DNA of 64,000 nt, from NCBI GenBank assembly GCA_020796225.1, contig CM036754.1:21704867-21768866 (forward strand), given 5' to 3'. The notes beneath the pieces were generated by a model. That model had not been told where the DNA came from, did no database searches, and was given only the letters and a program-made list of their open reading frames with translations. Positions within the stretch are counted from its first letter, which is position 1, and every line of letters starts with the position of its first letter. This DNA comes from Arion vulgaris. Its lineage: Eukaryota > Mollusca > Gastropoda > Stylommatophora > Arionidae. Made by a program: the position numbers and the translations under genes. Positions 33,232-42,339 of the stretch are shown here, one piece after another.

Positions 33232-33242
33232 GCTCTTAGTAT

Positions 33243-33469
33243 GAAAATCGTGGCATATCCTAAAGGACGTAGCCATCAAACGAGTCGTTGATTTTCTAGG
33301 CAGCACTTATACGTTCAGTAGTTTGCCATTGCTTTCTGAACGGTGAGATCTATTTTTACCTTTTGTAAAATCCCACGGAAACGAATTTGCTTCCAAACTT
33401 GCCCACCGTGGGTTTGAACCAGGTACGCTTGGGTCTGTGATCGAGCTCACTACCGCTTGAGCTACAGAC
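33243..33469 (-). mobile_element. SINE A copy (minus), with TSD
   Basis: SINE A has a tRNA head, GTCTGTAGCTCAAGCGGTAG (A box) and TGGTTCAAACCCACGG (B box), then TTGGAAGCAAATTCGTTTCC, AGAAAGCAATGGCAAACTAC, a TAGAAAATCAACGACTCG block and CCTTTAGGATATGCCACG. This inverted copy is flanked by perfect 11-bp TSDs, GCTCTTAGTAT (33232-33242 and 33470-33480). Confidence 0.9.
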
Positions 33470-33480
33470 GCTCTTAGTAT

Positions 33481-33610
33481 ACGCACAGTATTATCGATAT
33501 AAGGGAAGACTAGTAAAACTATATAACAATAGCGAAACACATAAGAACAAAGAACTGTAGTTTAACAAAATACAAAAACAATACACACGACGTTTGGATC
33601 AAAAGTCCAT
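33481..33610 (-). mobile_element. Conserved module with CGAAACGTCG-type motif (minus)
   Basis: The minus strand reads ACTTTTGATCCAAACGTCGT, then TTGTTTTTGTATTTTG, TACAGTTCTTTGTTCTTATG, TGTTTCGCTATTG and TTATATCGATAATA. The same order occurs on the plus strand at 52510-52645. Confidence 0.6.
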
Positions 33611-33672
33611 ACATAACTAATTAGGGTGTAAGCTGTAGGGAGAAATCTAATAGCATTCAGTCAAAGACTTAC

Positions 33673-33776
33673 TTTCTAGCTTGTTCATCCTTGATTCTAG
33701 TTTCCTCTTGTTCTTTCTCCAGTTTCTTTTAAAATAGTCTTCCAGTTCTGCTCCTCCAGTTAACACGTCTCTTGAT
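33673..33776 (-). CDS. CPSF2: CPSF2 internal exon with apparent single-base losses
   Basis: This is the exon just upstream of 29361-29469 in the same minus-strand gene. It has a clean acceptor (CCCACAG, then ATCAAG) and donor (AGAAA|GTAAGT). The 104 bases do not hold one open frame. They give I-K-R-R-V at the start, G-A-E-L-E-D-Y-F-K in the middle and K-L-E-K-E-Q-E-E-T-R-I-K-D-E-Q-A-R-K at the end, in different frames. Together these parallel the vertebrate CPSF2 segment R-V-K-L-E-G-K-E-L-E-E-Y-L-E-K-E. Three single-base losses (in GTTAACTGG, GGAGGAGC and TTTTAAAAG) would account for the shifts, and the resulting phase (2 bases left over) matches the next exon. This is either sequencing error in homopolymers or a damaged gene. 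Confidence 0.65.
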
Positions 33777-33949
33777 CTGTGGGTAATAATGACATAAATG
33801 TATTGCTCACCATGCAAACAGTTTAGTAAAGAGAAATATGCTTATAGTTTACATCCACGTTGCAATTGAACTGATAAACAATAGTATCTTGAACCTTTCA
33901 TTTTTATACTATATGTAGTTGTCATGTATGCTCTCTGCAACGATTATAC

Positions 33950-34260
33950 CATGCGTCATCATCATTAGGTGCCGGGGGTGGCGTAGGCGATCATGGATCT
34001 CCACAAATCTCTGTCGTTGGTGTTTGCTATCAACTCAGATGTTGACGCTCTACCGTGCCATGAAGTCAGGCTATCCAACATACATGCGTATATGCTAAGA
34101 AACCTCAGCTTGACTTCTCACCACGATGTAGTTATCGGTATAAACATCAACATATCATCACTTGCATTATCTGCTATCACATGCTTAATTTCGAGTTCAG
34201 CCTTCATATTGCCCCAATCTCTACATATCCTATCAAGAGTAATGATAACATTTCGGGTGT
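33950..34260 (-). mobile_element. LINE tail (minus)
   Basis: ATCATCATTAGGTGCCGGGG (complement of a (GAT)n tail), GGCGTAGGCGATCATGGATC, TCCACAAATCTCTGTC and TTGACGCTCTACCGTGCCAT are shared with 53330-53440. On the minus strand they read L-T-S-W-H-G-R-A-S-T-S-E-L..N-D-R-D-L-W-R-S-M-I. The 144-codon plus frame over this region is a shadow. Confidence 0.7.
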
Positions 34261-34879
34261 TGACCATGGTATCATCTATCGTTGCACTACGTTTAGAAAC
34301 ATCAACGTCAATGAAAAATCCCCGGGATTACCACTCTATTAGCTGTGCTGTTCAATATCTACACATCAAATGTAGCCTAAATTTTGCCAACCAGGACTTA
34401 ATCCAGGACATTATAATACTGGATTAGAGAAAACATCAAAGTACCAGTTTTATACAGAGAAATGTTCAGTCTTTATGTTAGAACCGTGGAGTAATAAAGT
34501 AATTGTATTTTAGAAAGCTACACAGAACACAAATATATATACTTTTCAGTAAACATCATAATCTATTATTGTCATTTCTTACAGAAAAAACGATGGTGGG
34601 AATTATAGAACTTAATCATAAGAAAGTATTCTTGGAGAAATAGTATTCAGTCCTCGATCAGTCAAATATACATTTAACAAAGCCATTTAACTAAATGAAA
34701 GTGGAACAGATTAGGAATATAAATGATGAAATTAGGCTGCGTTTTCTCGCTTACTTGACAACTTGTTGAGGAGAACTACTATAAGCAGGTAGGTTTCATT
34801 TTTTCGGATAAGATAACGGCAAAGTATCCCAACAATTTTTCAAGACTTTGCTTTGATAATTCTTCTTTCTTCAGCAATC
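34261..34879. other. Spacer, nothing recognised
   Basis: It is AT-rich. A CATTTCTTACAG acceptor-like site at 34575-34586 leads into a frame that stops within eight codons. Confidence 0.4.
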
Positions 34880-35105
34880 TCTGGTCATGCGCTTAATTTA
34901 CTGTGGACCACATAATGGGCAGTAAGCTTCAGGTATGTCAGGTTTCCCCAAAGTTAAGTTTTTTTTATTTCGCCTGGGTGTGGCCACATGTTTCTTGTCA
35001 GCTCACACAGGAGAGGACAGTCTTGCAGGACATGCTCTGGTGTCTGTTCCGCCTGATGACACTGGCAGAGAGCTATTCGAGCTATTCCTAGTCTATATAA
35101 GTGTT
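34880..35105 (-). mobile_element. LINE C-terminal fragment after RNase H (minus)
   Basis: The minus strand gives F-K-H-L-Y-R-L-G-I-A-R-I-A-L-C-Q-C-H-Q-A-E-Q-T-P-E-H-V-L and a D-C-P-L-L..L-T-R..M-W-P end, then a Y-C-P-L-C-G piece. The C.C....QTPEH.L..CP pattern is the zinc-knuckle-like end downstream of RNase H in CR1/Jockey/I-type LINEs. One open frame of about 82 codons (35202-34954) covers most of it. Confidence 0.75.
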
Positions 35106-35109
35106 TGAA

Positions 35110-35215
35110 TTGATAATCAAAGGCGTAACGCGTAACAATAAAGTAATGTAGTTTTACAAAAATACAAAAATGAGATACGACGACGTTTCGACCAAAAGGC
35201 ATTTATCAAGCAAAG
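35110..35215 (-). mobile_element. TTGATAAA/CGAAACG module (minus)
   Basis: The minus strand carries TTGATAAATGCC, TTTTGGTCGAAACG and TCGTCG, then TTTTTGTATTTTTGTAAAAC. It is the same module as at 52510-52645. The class is uncertain; see findings. Confidence 0.6.
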
Positions 35216-35534
35216 GATGCAAAACGAAGAAATTAAGTTTTCCTAGAGACCATACATCACAGACAAAGTCAGACGATAAAAATATAACAGCCCTAATATA
35301 AAAAATATGTGTCTAAATGCGAAATAAATATGAAAAAACTAGAAATGGAAAGAAAGAAGATGAAACAATAATAATTATATATATAAATTTATAATTATAT
35401 AATAATACACATATATTATAGAGCATGAGAATAGACAGTATCAAGAAGCAGGAATGTAATATATTTATGGAATGTAATGAGTCCAAGAGGTCGCAAGGTA
35501 AAATATATACAAGATATACAACGATTTTCTAGAG

Positions 35535-35700
35535 CAAATCATCTTCGATTATCAGAGGAACATGATCGGATGGCTGTGATCTGGATATCGGGGGGTCTCC
35601 CAAATGTTCAGTTCCATTGAATAGAGTGGCGACAGGGGTCACAGAGCGTTTGCCTATATCACGTATCAATACCTTAGAGGCTAATCTGATCTATTTTACA
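35535..35700 (-). CDS. Coding-like open segment, unrecognised
   Basis: The minus strand is open for about 53 codons and ends TAG at about 35536: it starts R-L-A-S-K-V-L-I-R-D-I-G-K-R-S-V and ends P-S-D-H-V-P-L-I-I-E-D-D-L-L. No start codon; a weak acceptor-like AATAGATCAG lies at its upstream edge (35700). It could be a terminal exon or a transposon-derived frame. I do not recognise the family. Confidence 0.25.
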
Positions 35701-36094
35701 CAGAATATTTCAGAGCGTATAGACATTAGTTAAGTGCGCAATAATAGTACTTTCAGCTATTGAAGATACGTTAGAACGATAAGAAGCTGAGATCAGAAAA
35801 GGGGGCCCTGAAAATATAGATGTTTGATAGAACATTGCATGCTTTTTTGCAATTTTACTCAATTCTGTGAGTCTATTGGTATTTATTGGTGAAAAATATT
35901 CATGATATTAATATTCCTTATTGTTAAACTTAACTTGTTACATAATATAACTTCGATTTAGCATTTTGTGTTGATTTTAAAATGAATTCGTCTATATACA
36001 CCAATACTGGAAAGCGAGGTCACGTGGTGTAGTTGTGGTCTGATTTCCCATAATTCTTACCTGAGTCCGAAGGCTCGTAAGTTTATAGTTGGCT
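35701..36094. other. AT-rich spacer, nothing recognised
   Basis: No coding frame or repeat identified. Confidence 0.4.
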
Positions 36095-36198
36095 CTGGCT
36101 TAACTGGCACAACATACAATTGCTTTTAGGCTCAGATCACATACAAGTCCCAAAGAGTGGCTAACAAGTGGTCGATATGGAGCGTTCGAAGAAGAAAT
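36095..36198 (+). mobile_element. SINE B 3' fragment
   Basis: AACTGGCACAACATACAATT, GGCTCAGATCACATACAAGT and TGGTCGATATGGAGCGTTCG with a GAAGAAGAA tail. The 5' two thirds are missing. TTATAGTTGGCTCTGG in front recurs at 37831. Confidence 0.8.
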
Positions 36199-36485
36199 CT
36201 TCCCTTGTTCATCGTTTGTTTAACTTACTCATCTGTGTGCTCTTTATTCATTTGACTCGTCACTTCTAATGATAATTTACTTGTTTTTGTTTGTTTGTTT
36301 GTTTGTTGTGGGATTAAAACCTCTTAAGGCGAGAGAGCATTTGATTTTCAAGCTAAGATCGAAGTGATATCAGAACGAATATGTTTTTGAGTGCGATCTT
36401 GGACTGGGAGTAGGTCGAACAATGTATGCCATCTTGTGACGTATTATACTGGTAAGTAGTGAGTGGCATTTATAGACTTGCAGTG
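36199..36485. other. Spacer with (TTTG)n and a short shared repeat
   Basis: (TTTG)n lies at 36286-36306, followed by GGGATTAAAACCTCTTAAGG, which recurs at 55447 and 55590. Confidence 0.5.
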
Positions 36486-36487
36486 AA

Positions 36488-36735
36488 AATGAAAATCTTG
36501 ACAGATCCTTTACAGGACGTCGTTATCAGCCACAGTAAACGAGTCGTTGATTTTCTAGGAAACGCTTATATGTTCAGTAGTTTGTCACTGCTTTCTGAAA
36601 GGTGAGGTCTACTTTTACCGTTCGTAAAAGTCCACGGGAACGAATTTGCTTCCAAACTGCCCGTAGCTGAGTTTGAACCAGGTACGCTTGGGTTGTGATC
36701 GAGCCCACTACCGCTTAAGTCTACAGACGTGCAGT
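36488..36735 (-). mobile_element. SINE A copy (minus)
   Basis: It is inverted: AAACGAGTCGTTGATTTTCT, GTCACTGCTTTCTGAAAGGT, AACGAATTTGCTTCCAAACT, TTTGAACCAGGTACGCTTGG and CGCTTAAGTCTACAGACG. Both tRNA boxes are recognisable. Confidence 0.85.
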
Positions 36736-37017
36736 AGAGTGAAGATATATATATATATATATATATAGACTGGAATGTGTAACGTAAAATTCTACATCAA
36801 GTTCTGAAATCAAGTTCAGTAGGAACTGCAATTAAGTCAGATTCCCAATCTATACGTTGCAAGTTTCAAACATGTGGCGTGTGATAGAAGTGAACGAATC
36901 TCTGATAGAGCAACTCCAAGTCTTTACCGTCACGTTGGTATATACTGTCCTGGACAAGAATGTGATCGAGGCAAGGAAGAGATAACATACTAACTTCAAA
37001 CGTGCTTCTTGTGATCA
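36736..37017. other. Spacer with (TA)n
   Basis: (TA)n lies at 36746-36767. No gene recognised. Confidence 0.5.
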
Positions 37018-37031
37018 CATTTAATATGGAT

Positions 37032-37204
37032 TTTTTCTCCCCCATCCAGAAGCACTTGAGCTTTCAGCTCTTCGGCTCGGTGCCATGGACATCGTAAATC
37101 TGGAGAACCTGTGACTTTTCTGCCAGCCCACTGAATTGAACCCGCACTCACAGAGGGCTTGTCACCCGTCGTCCAACGCGCTACGAACACGCTGGGCAGG
37201 CGGG
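37032..37204 (-). mobile_element. SINE D copy (minus), with TSD
   Basis: It is inverted: poly-T at 37031-37036, AGAAGCACTTGAGCTTTCAG, CGGTGCCATGGACATCG, TGAATTGAACCCGCACTCAC and CGCTACGAACACGCTGG. TSDs are CATTTAATATGGAT (37018-37031) and CATTTTATATGGAT (37205-37218). It carries one GGCACCGAGCCGAAG unit where other copies have two. Confidence 0.9.
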
Positions 37205-37439
37205 CATTTTATATGGATAAGTGCGACACATGATGCTAACATGGACATAAGGATGGACGTGATCTTGAGACTGGGACAATTTGGCATCCGACATGTCATG
37301 AGTCCGACATGTCGTGAAATAACAAAAAACCTTAAAAATCCACGAACGTTTGGGAAAATTAGGTCACTGATATCACATATTACATCACTCTGATATTAAA
37401 ACAACATATCTTGATAGTTCATTCAATTAGCATTGCAAC

Positions 37440-37604
37440 CAGTGGCGGCTCGTCATTAAGGGCAAGAGGGCCAGGCCCACCAAAAATAATGTGTAATGTG
37501 TATTTATTGTTTAATAAATTAAAATATAACCTAACCCAAAATCATGATTGTCTCGAAAATTTGTGTCTGGCCCCACCAACAAAAACGATCACGAGCCGCC
37601 ACTG
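37440..37604. mobile_element. hAT-type MITE, 165 bp
   Basis: Perfect 14-bp inverted ends CAGTGGCGGCTCGT and ACGAGCCGCCACTG. The 8-bp TSDs are ATTGCAAC (37432-37439) and ATTCCAAC (37605-37612), one mismatch. The interior is AT-rich with matching GGCCAGGCCCACCA and TGGCCCCACCAAC subterminal blocks. It is non-coding; the 64-codon frame across it is incidental. Confidence 0.92.
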
Positions 37605-37884
37605 ATTCCAACCATATATAACAAGCATATTTTCAATGCAAGGAATATATATGGCTGCTAGTAATATAGCAGGTCATCAAAAATAACAAACAAAAAGCCC
37701 CTTAAAAACTCATGAACGTTTAAGAGGACGGACAAAATGTGTGTATATGCACAGCCAACCCTAAATAACTAGATCAGACAACTGACCGGAGATTCCCTTA
37801 CCAAATCAGAAAAGGGGGCTGGAAATTAAGCTTATAGTTGGCTCTGGTATATGCAACGCACTACGGCAACTATCAACATGTATA

Positions 37885-38105
37885 CCATTTGACATTAGCT
37901 AAAAGATACTGAACACATGTGTTCACCCCTTCCCCACGCTCTATACCATTAGCTAAAAGATACTGAACACACGTGTTCACCCCTTCCCCACGCTCTATAC
38001 CATTAGCTAAAAGATACTGAACACAGTGTTCACCCTTCCCCACGTTCTATACCATTAGCTAAAAGATACTGAACACATGTGTTCACCCCTTCCCCACGCT
38101 CAAGA
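37885..38105. repeat. 54-bp tandem repeat, 4 copies
   Basis: The unit is ACCATTAGCTAAAAGATACT, then GAACACATGTGTTC, then ACCCCTTCCCCACGCTCTAT. GAACACATGTGTTC is a perfect 14-bp palindrome in two units; one unit has CACACGTG and one has lost bases. Confidence 0.92.
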
Positions 38106-38578
38106 ACAGTCATATTCTTAATATTTACTAACTAACTAACATGTAAAACTGACCCATAGTTCTTCTCCAACATTGTATACGTATATGTATATATATGCAA
38201 CCGAACAATCAGTTATTACTTCGAACAAAATAAGTAAACAAAACCATTCGTTGTTATGAAGTGTATACTTGAACTTCATCAAGAAACAACAAAATCAATA
38301 AGAAACTGTAACAGATACCGATGTGCGAATCGCACATAAAAGCCCGTTCTAAAAACCTTTTCTTATCCGGACGCTGTAAGGGAAAACATGATTAAAGAAA
38401 TGAAGAAGAAGAACACTTCATGCAGAATGTTAGCATATCAGAGCTGTGTTTCTATTGACTCAAGTATCTATCACTGCAGGTTGTTTAAAAACAAAAAAAA
38501 TGTTCTAACGTTTATCATCTTCAAAATCCTTGATCATTTATCTTAGTCATTTATTTAACAATTTTTTTTTTTTGCGTA
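38106..38578. other. Spacer, mostly unrecognised
   Basis: AAAAGCCCGTTCTAAAAACC (38338) and a GACGCTGTAAGGGAAAACATG piece recur in part at 55828 and 30395. No gene is seen. Confidence 0.4.
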
Positions 38579-38579
38579 G

Positions 38580-38980
38580 TAATATCTCATCCTGCAAAAG
38601 TTGCACATCTCAATGAAGAAACTGATCACAATCTATACGAAGTTTTAATTACGCTAGCTTTAGGAATGAATGTTTCTTTCAATATATTCTCATTCATTCC
38701 ACCGCACGCTATTTTTGTTGAAATAGCCAAAACATGGGCGCGCACACATGTACACACGCTTTTATTTTCAGAAATTTTAAATACTGGTTGCTCTATTTTG
38801 CTGTTTTCATTTATACTCAGTGTAGTTGAAAGTGTCAACAAGGAGGGTTCCATGTACATCTCAAGATACAGAAGGTTACATTTTATTTGGTCTATTATGA
38901 TGCATATTTTATTCCTCTTTAAAGCTCTTCATTTGCTATCGTATTTGTCAGAAAATGTGCTGGATTATGTTGACGTTTAG
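38580..38980 (+). CDS. Candidate exon or ORF after a strong acceptor, unrecognised
   Basis: A T12 tract plus GCGTAG (ending 38579) is a strong acceptor. After two bases the frame is open for 132 codons to TAG at 38978: it begins I-S-H-P-A-K-V-A-H-L-N-E-E-T-D-H-N-L-Y-E and continues with hydrophobic stretches (I-L-L-F-S-F-I-L-S-V-V; I-M-M-H-I-L-F-L-F). No donor, no known motif. The first 25 residues look more protein-like than the rest. It could be a terminal exon or chance. Confidence 0.3.
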
Positions 38981-38995
38981 AAAATGTCGAAATGT

Positions 38996-40533
38996 TTGGA
39001 AAACTATTGATGTAGATGGAGTATATATGATAAGTGGGGAAACTATTGATGTAAATGGAGTATCTATGATAAGTGGGAAACTATTGATGTAGATAGAGTA
39101 TATATGATAAGTTGGGAAACTATTGATGTAGATGGAGTATCTATGATAAGTGGGGAAACTATTGATGTAAATGGAGTATCTATGATAAGTAGGGAAACTA
39201 TTGATGTAGATAGAGTATATATGATAAGTGGGGAAACTATTGATGTAGATGGAGTATCTATGATAAGTGGGGAAACTATTGATGTAAATGGAGTATCTAT
39301 GATAAGTAGGGAAACTATTGGTGTAGATAGAGTATATATGATAAGTAGGGAAACTATTGATGTAGATGGAGTATCTATGATAAGTGGGGAAACTATTGAT
39401 GTAAATGGAGTATCTATGATAAGTAGGGAAACTATTGATGTAGATAGAGTATCTATGATAAGTGGGGAAACTATTGATGTAGATAGAGTATCTATGATAA
39501 GTAGGGAAACTATTGATGTAAATGGAGTATCTATGATAAGTAGGGAAACTATTGATGTAGATAGAGTATATATGATAAGTGGGGAAACTATTGATGTAGA
39601 TAGAGTATCTATGATAAGTAGGGAAACTATTGATGTAAATGGAGTATATATGATAAGTGGGGAAACTATTGACGTAAATGGAGTATCTATGATAAGTAGG
39701 AAACTATTGATGTAGATGGAGTATATATGATAAGTTGGGAAACTATTGATGTAGATGGAGTATCTATGATAAGTGGGGAAACTATTGATGTAAATGGAGT
39801 ATCTATGATAAGTAGGGAAACTATTGATGTAGATGGAGTATATATGATAAGTGGGGAAACTATTGATGTAGATAGAGTATCTATGATAAGTTGGGAAACT
39901 ATTGATGTAGATGGAGTATCTATGATAAGTGGGGAAACTATTGATGTAGATAGAGTATCTATGATAAGTGTGGAAACTATTGATGTAGATAGAGTATATA
40001 TGATAAGTGGGGAAACTATTGATGTAGATGGAGTATCTATGATAAGTGGGGAAACTATTGATGTAGATGGAGTATCTATGATAAGTGGGGAAACTATTGA
40101 TGTAGATAGAGTATCTATGATAAGTGGGGAAACTATTGATGTAGATGGAGTATCTATGATAAGTGGGGAAACTATTGATGTAGATGGAGTATCTATGATA
40201 AGTAGGGAAATCATTGATGTAGATGGAGTATCTATGATAAGTAGGGAAACTATTGATGTAGATGGAGTATATATGATAAGTGGGGAAACTATTGATGTAG
40301 ATGGAGTATATATGATAAGTAGGGAAACTATTGATGTAGATGGAGTATATATGATAAGTGGGAAACATTGATGTAGATGGAGTATCTATGATAAGTTGGG
40401 AAACTATTGATGTAGATGGAGTATCTATGATAAGTTGGGAAACTATTGATGTAGATGGAGTATCTATGATAAGTTGGGAAACTATTGATGTAGATGGAGT
40501 ATCTATGATAAGTGGGGAAACATTGATAGATGA
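38996..40533. repeat. 39-bp satellite array, about 39 copies
   Basis: The unit is GAAACTATTGATGTAGATGG plus AGTATCTATGATAAGTGGG, period 39 (for example 39245 and 39284). As 39 is 13 codons, frames stay open on both strands: a 501-codon minus frame of a 13-residue repeat (TSIVSPLIIDTPS type) and plus frames of VSMISGETIDVDG type. Frame switches caused by indels, no promoter or splice context, and equal openness on both strands argue against a real protein. Confidence 0.95.
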
Positions 40534-40897
40534 TATCATGATAGGGAAAGTGACCAATTTCGACACCATTTACTTCTCTTTGTCAAGTCACATATTCATT
40601 GAAGTGTAGTATGTTTGTTATTATTGTTGTGTCAAGTGTGTCGAAGAGGTGATTGTGAGCCTATGTTGTCATGGTATGTCTTTGAAGTTGTTTATCTGTC
40701 TATTTCTTGGTTTTCCTAGTTATCTCATACATGATCTTCCGTTGTTGCCGACACAAAATAGTAGTTGAATAAATTTCATTTTCATAAATTGACTGAATTA
40801 TTCGATTTTCTATATCTCCTAAACCCGTACTACAGATGTGGTTCCTACTATTTTTCTAACGCCAGCACTTCTCATTTTATCTGGGGAAAAAAAATAA
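40534..40897. other. Spacer, nothing recognised
   Basis: No gene or repeat family identified. Confidence 0.4.
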
Positions 40898-41025
40898 ATG
40901 AAAATCGTGACATATCCTTTACAGGGCTTCACCATCAATGATAAACGAGTGTAAATGAGTAGTCGATTTTCTAGGCAGCACTTATGCGTTCAGCAGTTTG
41001 TCATTGCTTTCGGAACGGCTCATTA
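40898..41025 (-). mobile_element. SINE A 3' fragment (minus)
   Basis: GAAAATCGTGACATATCCTT, CGATTTTCTAGGCAGCACTT and GTCATTGCTTTCGGAACGG match the tail half of SINE A. The tRNA head is absent. Confidence 0.8.
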
Positions 41026-41131
41026 TATCTATCGTTTAGAATAGTTTTTTTTTAATCAAGAACCTCATCTTCCACACCGTAATCTTTTTCCCCGATATCG
41101 AAGATCGATTCCCACGTTTGACATTACTCAA

Positions 41132-41275
41132 ATGAAAATCCTGGCATATCCTTAACAGAATGTCACCATCAGCCATAGTAAACGAGTCGTTGATTTTCTA
41201 GGCACCACTTTGCCATTGCTTTCTGAACGGTGGGGGTCTATTTTTACCGTTCGTAAAAATCCACGCGGACAAATG
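41132..41275 (-). mobile_element. SINE A 3' fragment (minus)
   Basis: GAAAATCCTGGCATATCCTT, AAACGAGTCGTTGATTTTCT and TTACCGTTCGTAAAAATCCA match the tail half of SINE A, about 110 bp from the previous fragment and in the same orientation. Confidence 0.8.
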
Positions 41276-41773
41276 TACTAAATGTCTTATTTTCTGACAT
41301 ATGGAAATATACAACATACATTAAAAACAAAAGATACATTTTTCTCTATCAAAGAAAGAAAATGCAATGTAACCCTTGTGTATGTAACAATATAATTGAA
41401 TACAGGGAGAAAGAAGAATGGAAAGCTTACCACTTTTTCCAGTGAATTATGTTTCCAGTGACTTTGTTACATCTGGAAGGTGTCAAAGACAGGTAACACA
41501 CCACATTTATTGCACAGGATACATCAATCAAACACACCCAACATACACACAAAAGAAATCAATTGCCATAAAGAGAACAGTGTTATCTCGGTCAGTACTG
41601 AACCATTCATTCAGTAGACACATTTACATATTGATGTACAAGGTACATCCTCTTTCTTTGAAGTGTTCGATTCACTACATTACCTTAGTGTTCTCTCTTT
41701 CATCCAAGTATTATATGCAAATAACATGAAATTAGTGTTTCAATGTGTTATAATCAAAGTAATCTATGAGATT
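41276..41773. other. Spacer with weak exon-like signals
   Basis: 41427-41468 (minus) and 41472-41505 (plus) are each bounded by consensus-like splice sites but are too short and unrecognised to call. The 103-codon plus frame (41418-41729) has no motif. Confidence 0.35.
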
Positions 41774-41781
41774 ATCTATTG

Positions 41782-42138
41782 CAGCGGTTACCAAACTTTA
41801 CATTACTGCTGACCCCCTTTTAAATACGTTTTGCTACCGTGGACCCCCACAAGTTTCTACATATGAAAATCTTCTAGCGATGGAGTTACTATTATACCAC
41901 ACCAACAGTTAATCTGGCTATAATTTCTTAAGACTGAGGGAAACTTCAAATGATCTTTCGTTTTGTCCTGTCAGACATTTAGACTCCGGTCTGGTCCGGG
42001 TCCTTTGATTTCGCAGCGGAACTAGTTTACCACTGTTTTTATACATGTTTTTTAAATTTATTTTTTTCTGTTGGAAATGTGAAATATGTTTCATCAACCC
42101 CTGTGAGTACCTTTCGTACCACAGTCTGGGAAAGGCTG
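41782..42138. mobile_element. hAT-type MITE, 357 bp
   Basis: The 5' end CAGCGGTTACC and 3' end GGGAAAGGCTG form imperfect inverted repeats. The flanks ATCTATTG (41774-41781) and ATCTATTG (42139-42146) are a perfect 8-bp TSD. The interior has CTGACCCCC and GTGGACCCCC, typical of hAT MITEs of this kind. Non-coding. Confidence 0.9.
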
Positions 42139-42146
42139 ATCTATTG

Positions 42147-42339
42147 GATTCTAAGAAAGGAGTTAATTCTTATTTTTCATGTTTCTTTGCCTACACGCTC
42201 TAATATAACCAACACAAGTTTCGTGATTAGGTTGCAAGGAGCGTGTATCGGCTTAAAGAGGTTGTAATCGTCTACATAACAAACATTTCAATGCATTAAT
42301 GAACTAACTCCTTGCGGAGAATACAAATGTTTGTGAGAC
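42147..42339. repeat. Interspersed repeat, relative of 55440-55712
   Basis: GGAGTTAATTCTTATTTTTCATGTTT is the complement of AAACATGAAAATAAGAATTAACTCC at 55673-55697. CGGCTTAAAGAGG and AACTAACTCCTTGCGGAGAA also relate to that family. Confidence 0.55.

Larger units (their letters stand above)
29470..33672 (-). other. CPSF2 intron, 4.2 kb, repeat-filled
   Basis: Inferred from the two flanking exons and their matching phase. On the minus strand it begins GTAAGT (33672-33667) and ends in TAG (29470). It holds a GC-rich promoter-like patch, two SINEs of families B and C, a SINE D relic, a LINE tail and a SINE A. Confidence 0.6.

Noticed and set aside
33993..34427. 144-codon plus frame
   Set aside because: Its first half is the antisense of a LINE tail shared with 53310-53640.
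39064..40569. 501-codon minus-strand frame
   Set aside because: It is a by-product of a 39-bp tandem repeat whose length is a multiple of three. The other strand is equally open, and there is no splice or start context.
41427..41505. Mini-exons of 42 bp (minus) or 34 bp (plus) with consensus-like splice sites
   Set aside because: They are too short to support without transcripts. Neither matches CPSF2, and overlapping signals on both strands suggest chance.
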